From Epiperipatus broadwayi (Eukaryota; Onychophora; Udeonychophora; Euonychophora; Peripatidae), in assembly GCA_028023455.1 (NCBI GenBank), contig JAQFVV010006215.1:8233230-8297229 (forward strand): a stretch of DNA of 64,000 bases, read 5' to 3'. Shown here piece after piece: positions 59,001-64,000 of this stretch. Numbering within the stretch: the stretch's first letter is position 1; each line of letters starts with the position of its first letter. The position numbers and the translations under genes are program-made. Below the pieces are notes generated by a model. It had not been told where the DNA came from. It searched no databases and saw nothing but the letters and a program-made list of their open reading frames with translations.

Positions 59001-61343
59001 TTTAATTAATGGATATTTTATTTGTATTACACATATATATATATGGAACAAGAGTGTTGGCATTTAATAATATTTAAAAACTAAAAGAAGTAAAATTTAA
59101 AAATCATTCAATAGACACAATTTAGTTTTCTTTTTTTTTTTTAGGTAGTATAATTTATTTTTAGATACATACAATAAAAATTATTTGTATGTTTGACATT
59201 ATCTGTTTAATTAAAGTAAAGTTAAAATTGGAGGGAATGGAAATATCCAGACTGTTAATCCAGATAAACAAAAAAAATAAATTTCAAATGCAAGTGATTA
59301 TGATCAGTTTTAGCAATAATTAAATATGGCTCTGAAGGAATTGATAAAAAAAGGAACTTTGTAGCAAAAAAACAAAAAGGAATTTATAACATTATCAACT
59401 TGTAAGCTGATAAGAAGACAAAAAATGAAAATATAATATGCACAGAGATCTCAAACTGACCAAAGTATAAAAAGAAGTGGACAACTTTGTAGAGAAGTTT
59501 TTGGCTGGTAGTTTTCTTGGGTTCTGGATGGAGTGAGAGGACAGGAAGGTCTAATTACAGATTTCTTGTCCTTACAGCTGCAATAAAATGCCTCTATCCA
59601 GGACTACTCATATGCTGCAGCAATTCACCAGGTGTGAGTAAAAACCAGAGCATTTGTTGACACTTTCTCTCACAAAAAGGTCACATAAAAGCTTCAAGTC
59701 TAGTCTTACCTTACTACAAACCAGAAATATAAAAATGCCACCAGAATGGAACCAAAGTTAATGGCTATGGAGGCCTTTGTAAAAAGACCATGCATGGTAT
59801 AATAATCAATGATCTACATAAACCCAAGGAACTTACTGGTAAGATATTAGTCATTCATCATACAATATCTTGTATCTGAATAAATACATGCACAAACTAA
59901 ACACTAACTATAAGCTTACCATATCATTAAAGAGACCTTCACTTTTTATTCTTCGAGAGACTATTTCATTTATGGCTTATTGGAGAAAGCTTAAGAAGAA
60001 AATTGTAATATAAACTGTTTTAATTATTTGATTAACATTATTGTCTGGGTGTGTGGGTGTATGTTCCATCAATTTTATTAATAATTTATAATTATAATCT
60101 AAAGTTTTAGCTTGTTTTAATAAAAAATATTTATCATTAATATAACCCTTTCATTGTATGTTCTTAATTTTAGTTTGTTAGATTTTATTATTTTCAAAAA
60201 ATATTTTGAGAAATGTATAAATTATCTATGCTAACATGTTTGTTTAATAATCAAACACTGGGGAAAATTAATATAAAAGATTAAGAGACAAAAAAAGTGA
60301 AATCCTGATAATATTACATTTAGTTACTTGCCTTAAATCAATGGGATGCAATGTGATATAAATCAGTGGATCTACAGACTTTGATGCCCTCTTAAACAAA
60401 TAAAAACTGATTTTGCTGCAATTTAAATCAGAACAAAATATTAGGTCAGTTAATCAGAAAATGTAACTGTGTTTTAGAAATATCCAAATTCACATTTGAA
60501 CAAAATAAATCTTCATATTTGGATTAACCAATGCATTATTCTGTGTAATGTATGACCTAATATAATGATAAGTGTTACAATATATATAATAACTATATTC
60601 AAACTAATAAGATTCAGTGTTGTAGTAATTAAAAATAAAAAACTTTCTCTTCCCTGTGATATATAAACTGAACAAATGCAAGTAATTTTTCAATTTAGAA
60701 ATCAGGCTCATAATAAATTCTACTCCTAATTTAGACAGTCAATAAAAGTTAGGTTATTTAAAAAATGATGGGGAAGTGTGTATCAATTCTATAGAATATG
60801 TGTGAAGAGTGGTTTCCTTCCTAAAAAGTGAATAATGAATTGTCTTCAGCTTTCACAATATTTTTGATACTAAATGACCAAAATAAACGTGTGCAAAGCT
60901 CATATTTAGAAAAACTCTAAGAATGTTTCTTAATATTGGTGTCAAACACTAGTATTTTAGTGGCATAATTCCAAAAATACTATGAAAGTTAAAAAAAGAT
61001 TGTTTTTTTGCTTTTTAATACCTTTTTTGCTTTTTAGAGCATTCTAGTGAATAAAAGCATTTTTTTACATTTTTAAAATATTTTTTACATCTTATAAAAA
61101 AGTTTAGGTACAATTTAATACTGCTAAATGGCAACCATTAAGAGTACTGAATCCCATATAAAATTAAAAATTGCAAATTTTCACTAAGTTTGGCTAATAT
61201 TTTTTGCAAACTTTAGAAAAATGCACTGTTACAGAAAGATATGTGCTTTTAAAATAAATCAAAAATTAAGACATGGATAGACAGACAAAAAAAGTTTGTT
61301 AAATAAAAGCATATAAAAATGTCAAACTAAAAACAAATAAAAC

Positions 61344-61543
61344 CTGTTTTGTTCAAACTGATTTGACAAATCAGTTGCCAAAAGACTAAAAACATAAACT
61401 CCATCAGGATAATTACATAGGTTTAATTCACCATCTTTTAATGATAATACTCCTTCTTTATCTATTTTAAATGGTGAAGAAGGATGAGCGATGGAATATA
61501 CAATTTCCCCATTTGGACCTTCATCAGAGTCATTTGCAAATAC
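61344..61543 (-). CDS. Cadherin exon: EC repeat a (main part)
   Basis: This exon has 200 bp, a phase 0 start and a phase 2 end. The acceptor is TTTTTTAG before 61543. The donor after 61344 is AG|GTTTTA, weaker than the others. The peptide starts VFANDSDEGPNGEIVYSI (acidic calcium loop and strand), then PFKIDKEGVLSLKDGELNLC, NYPDGVYVFSLLATD and LSNQFEQN. The Cys-N-Y-P-D-G-x-Y stretch replaces the usual LDRE motif and is shared with exon 1238-1440, as are SNQxEQN and the splice phase. The exon joins exon 40478-40607 across the 20.7-kb intron, completing residue R. The exon that should precede it is not visible to the right. Confidence 0.88.
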
Positions 61544-61750
61544 CTAAAAAATAATTATAATTATTATTTTTTAAAAAAGTATACAAGTATATGAATTATA
61601 TTTATATAAATGAATCAGAAATTATGAATGAATTATTTTTCTTAACATTCTATTAAAAGTTTTAGTACAATCCAGTTTCAAAACTTTTCCAAGTTTAGTG
61701 TACAATCTATTCAGAAATTATATATATTTGTTGATACGAAGATTTTCACA

Positions 61751-61915
61751 GGTTGCATATATAAAAGACATATTTTGCGGGTTCATCCATGTTAAAAAAG
61801 TTTTAAATATTGATGGATGACTTGTGTGATCAAGTCAAAACGTCAGTATATCAATATTTAAAACTTTTTTAACACGGATGAACCCGCAAAATATGTCTTT
61901 TATATATATTGTAAC
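61751..61915. mobile_element. Palindromic Penelope terminus
   Basis: Left arm 61751-61813 and right arm 61851-61915 are inverted repeats of about 63-65 bp, with 20 perfect pairs next to the loop (AAAAAAGTTTTAAATATTGA against its complement). The shared block GCGGGTTCATCC / GATGAACCCGC occurs as single arms at 7800-7861 and in related form at 48891-48974. The 37-nt loop holds a hammerhead-like core. The arrangement looks like two Penelope termini joined head to head. Confidence 0.75.
61801..61863 (+). ncRNA. Hammerhead-ribozyme-like fold with long stem I
   Basis: The loop 61814-61850 reads TGGATGA, stem II CTTG/CAAG with loop TGTGAT, TCAAAAC, a GTCA loop and GTA. It is enclosed by the long perfect stem of the palindrome, which would serve as stem I. 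Order and sizes fit a type I hammerhead with a 2-bp stem III. The core boxes CUGANGA and GAAA are mutated (TGGATGA, CAAAA), so this copy is probably inactive. Confidence 0.4.
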
Positions 61916-64000
61916 TTTGTATTAGTACATCTACACCCTATACTAAAATAAAAGAGGGAATAAAATTTTTGTTGCATAATTTTAAATTTTATAAAATCCA
62001 ATAATATTTACTTATTAAACTAGGAAAGATAATGACATAATAGTTATCATAGGGTTTGAACTTGGTTTAGATAATTTAAAGTTGTACAAAGATTATAAAT
62101 GCTGGGTAAACTAGTTGGCTACAAATGTACATAAAAGATTATAAATTTATTATAGCTACAAATAAGTAAACAATTGATATCATTTAAAAATATAATAAAG
62201 TTCAAATTTTATCTGCTAAACAAAGATGCATTATAGATAGATAATTATTGTCTATGCGTATTTAATATTATGAAAAACGATTATTGTTTCAATCTAAATT
62301 TTACATTATGTTTAAAAGTAAATAAATACGATTCATTTTACAAATTTAATAATCTAAATCAAGAAAATAAATTGTATTTTAAAAAATATTATCTTTATTA
62401 AAAAATATTTCAAAATCCAAAATTTTCATTTTAAAAACAAATCAAATATTCATAACTAAAGTAAATGTTTTGAAATCATTGGGAGAGAGGGGGGGGACCA
62501 ACCAATCAAGAAAAGTCAAGCAATCATTTCAATAAAAATTGAGGGAAACAAAAGCTAGAAAAGGGAAAGAAAATTGTACAGATCAGGGAACAAGTAACTA
62601 GTTTCAATTTTTTTTATCTTAAAAGTTTGATCAAAACTTTTTTGAATATTATTTTTTAACAAAAATAATAAATCTTAATTACGTGATAATTCTAAAGAAG
62701 TATGTCATAAAATTTTAATTAAAATGAATGGCTAATTGAATTGATCTCTACAGGCGATCAGCAATTGATAAGTCTTGAAAATTTCTTGAAGTCATTATAT
62801 GGAAAAAGTAATCTAAAATGCAGGACAGAAAATCTGATCATAGAATACACTCACTGAAAGAAAACATTAAGAGTACTGATTTAGGCTAGATTTGATTGAT
62901 AAACTACATAAATCATTGTATTTAAAAAATAATAATAATAAACTATATAAATCATTCCTGCGTCAGAGTAATCAAAATAATTGGAAATGCTTAAATCATC
63001 CACCATAGACAAATGAAAATCAATAAACTTTGGATAAAGCTAAGTATGCTTTTTTAAAAATATCTAGAACTAAAGTAGGAATAGATAATCACAGAAGGCA
63101 TACCATGTATTTAAAAATAAATAGTAGAGCATATGTGAATCAAATTTTGTGTCATTTTATACTGTGTTATATATATAGAACAATAGTGGTCTGTTAACAT
63201 AGATGAAATATCCATAATCTGGGAATGAAAAATAAAATACATAAAATAAATATCAGAAAGAAACTCATCCCAGAAAATATTTAATCAAAATAAATCTACA
63301 TGGAGAATAAATAGTGGACTGAGAGGGGATAATCAGGAGTGCCTTGGGAAGTGCAAAATACATGAAGAAGATACTATTATTTACTTTAAAAAAATTGTAA
63401 ATGTTTTTCTTAAGAATGATAATAATGGTGATCAAAATTAAACAAGAATCAGCCAATGCTAAATTATGATTCATGTAGGAATTAGCTATACTCTTCAATT
63501 ACCAAAGAAAAAAATAAACAGCTTGTACATCGAAAGTAACCCCATGTCTAATGAATTTTATAATCATAGTAATCTTTGGAGAATGATCAATGGAACAAAA
63601 GTGATCCTAATAAGGATTTATGACCAGCCTGCATTGTGTATAACGATTAATATGCTGTAAAAGTTAAAGGTTTTTTTTTTTTTTTTGGAAACTTATCTTT
63701 AAAAAAAAATCAGCATGTAATATTTGTACACATTTTAATTTTATACATTAAATTTAGCTGTTCTTACAATAAGAGGAAGGGACAATTAGATTAATAGATA
63801 ATGGAATTAATATGTGATTTAATTCGGTTGTCTATATTATTAATTAATTTAAAAAGTTACGTTTTATCAAATAGTTTTAGAGATTTAAAATAAATAAATA
63901 TGAGTAATGTCATAGGTAATGAAAATATAATAAAAGTAGTTAACAATATATATGTAATGAAAAGAGAATGCGTGTATAATTAAATATACAAAATTGAAAA

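Larger units (their letters stand above)
40608..61343. other. Cadherin intron, about 20.7 kb
   Basis: It holds the RTE element, Penelope fragments, hairpins, tandem repeats and the 0.7-kb foldback, each listed separately. I see no identifiable content in 40608-42120, 45510-47130, 50170-50920, 51075-52930 and 56010-61340 beyond AT-rich sequence and patches that may be unrecognised old repeats (for example 58130-58960 and 59450-59880). Confidence 0.6.
61544..64000. other. Intron (incomplete) upstream of the rightmost exon
   Basis: Apart from the palindromic Penelope terminus at 61751-61915, I see no exon or clear element. A plus-strand frame at 63466-63660 and a minus-strand frame at 63265-63498 resemble nothing I know and are likely chance. 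Confidence 0.55.

Noticed and set aside
1-64000. CRISPR arrays, bacterial operons, plasmid or phage features
   Set aside because: No spaced short direct repeats, dense ORFs or ribosome-binding patterns are present. The window is plainly animal nuclear DNA.

Overview
This is nuclear DNA from an AT-rich invertebrate animal genome. It has long introns crowded with retroelements: Ty3/gypsy LTR elements, an RTE-type LINE, a decayed LINE of another clade, and several Penelope-like (PLE) fragments. There is no operon structure, ribosome-binding-site pattern or dense coding. I cannot name the phylum. The mix of Mag-like gypsy, RTE and GIY-YIG Penelope elements fits many arthropods, chelicerates, cnidarians and flatworms.

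One host gene spans the whole window on the minus strand. It is a large cadherin-superfamily gene, and eight internal exons are visible (61344-61543, 40478-40607, 40316-40401, 40115-40199, 27538-27714, 5418-5555, 5180-5332, 1238-1440). All splice junctions are phase-compatible. The joined exons give about 390 residues covering almost four extracellular cadherin (EC) repeats. No start, signal peptide, membrane segment or 3' end is present, so the gene continues past both window edges. Within the visible exons, short introns (76-116 bp) alternate with four long ones (about 3.7, 22, 12.4 and 20.7 kb), and the long ones hold the transposable elements.

Intron contents, left to right. 1441-5179 holds a head-to-head inverted pair of Penelope 3' ends. 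5556-27537 holds a fossil gypsy split by about 3 kb of other sequence, tandem duplications, a fossil LINE, a 20-bp perfect hairpin, a nearly complete Mag-like gypsy element (17028-21983, with LTRs, primer-binding site, polypurine tract and 5-bp target duplication) and an unclassified repeat-like block at 23600-26690. 27715-40114 holds a C-rich tract, a gag-only LTR element with 1.73-kb LTRs (29422-36535), a compound inverted repeat and a tRNA-like SINE head. 40608-61343 holds an almost intact RTE element with a perfect 14-bp target duplication (42136-45492), more Penelope fragments, several hairpins and a 0.7-kb foldback (55311-56006). Upstream of the rightmost exon, a palindromic Penelope terminus (61751-61915) carries a hammerhead-ribozyme-like core in its loop.

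The most interesting items are: the Penelope copies arranged head to head with hammerhead-like motifs; the noncanonical cysteine-bearing EC repeats of the cadherin; the gypsy pol with a small frameshift offset by a 25-bp tandem duplication; and the gag-only LTR element. Calls come from reading the sequence and translations by eye. No database search was run.
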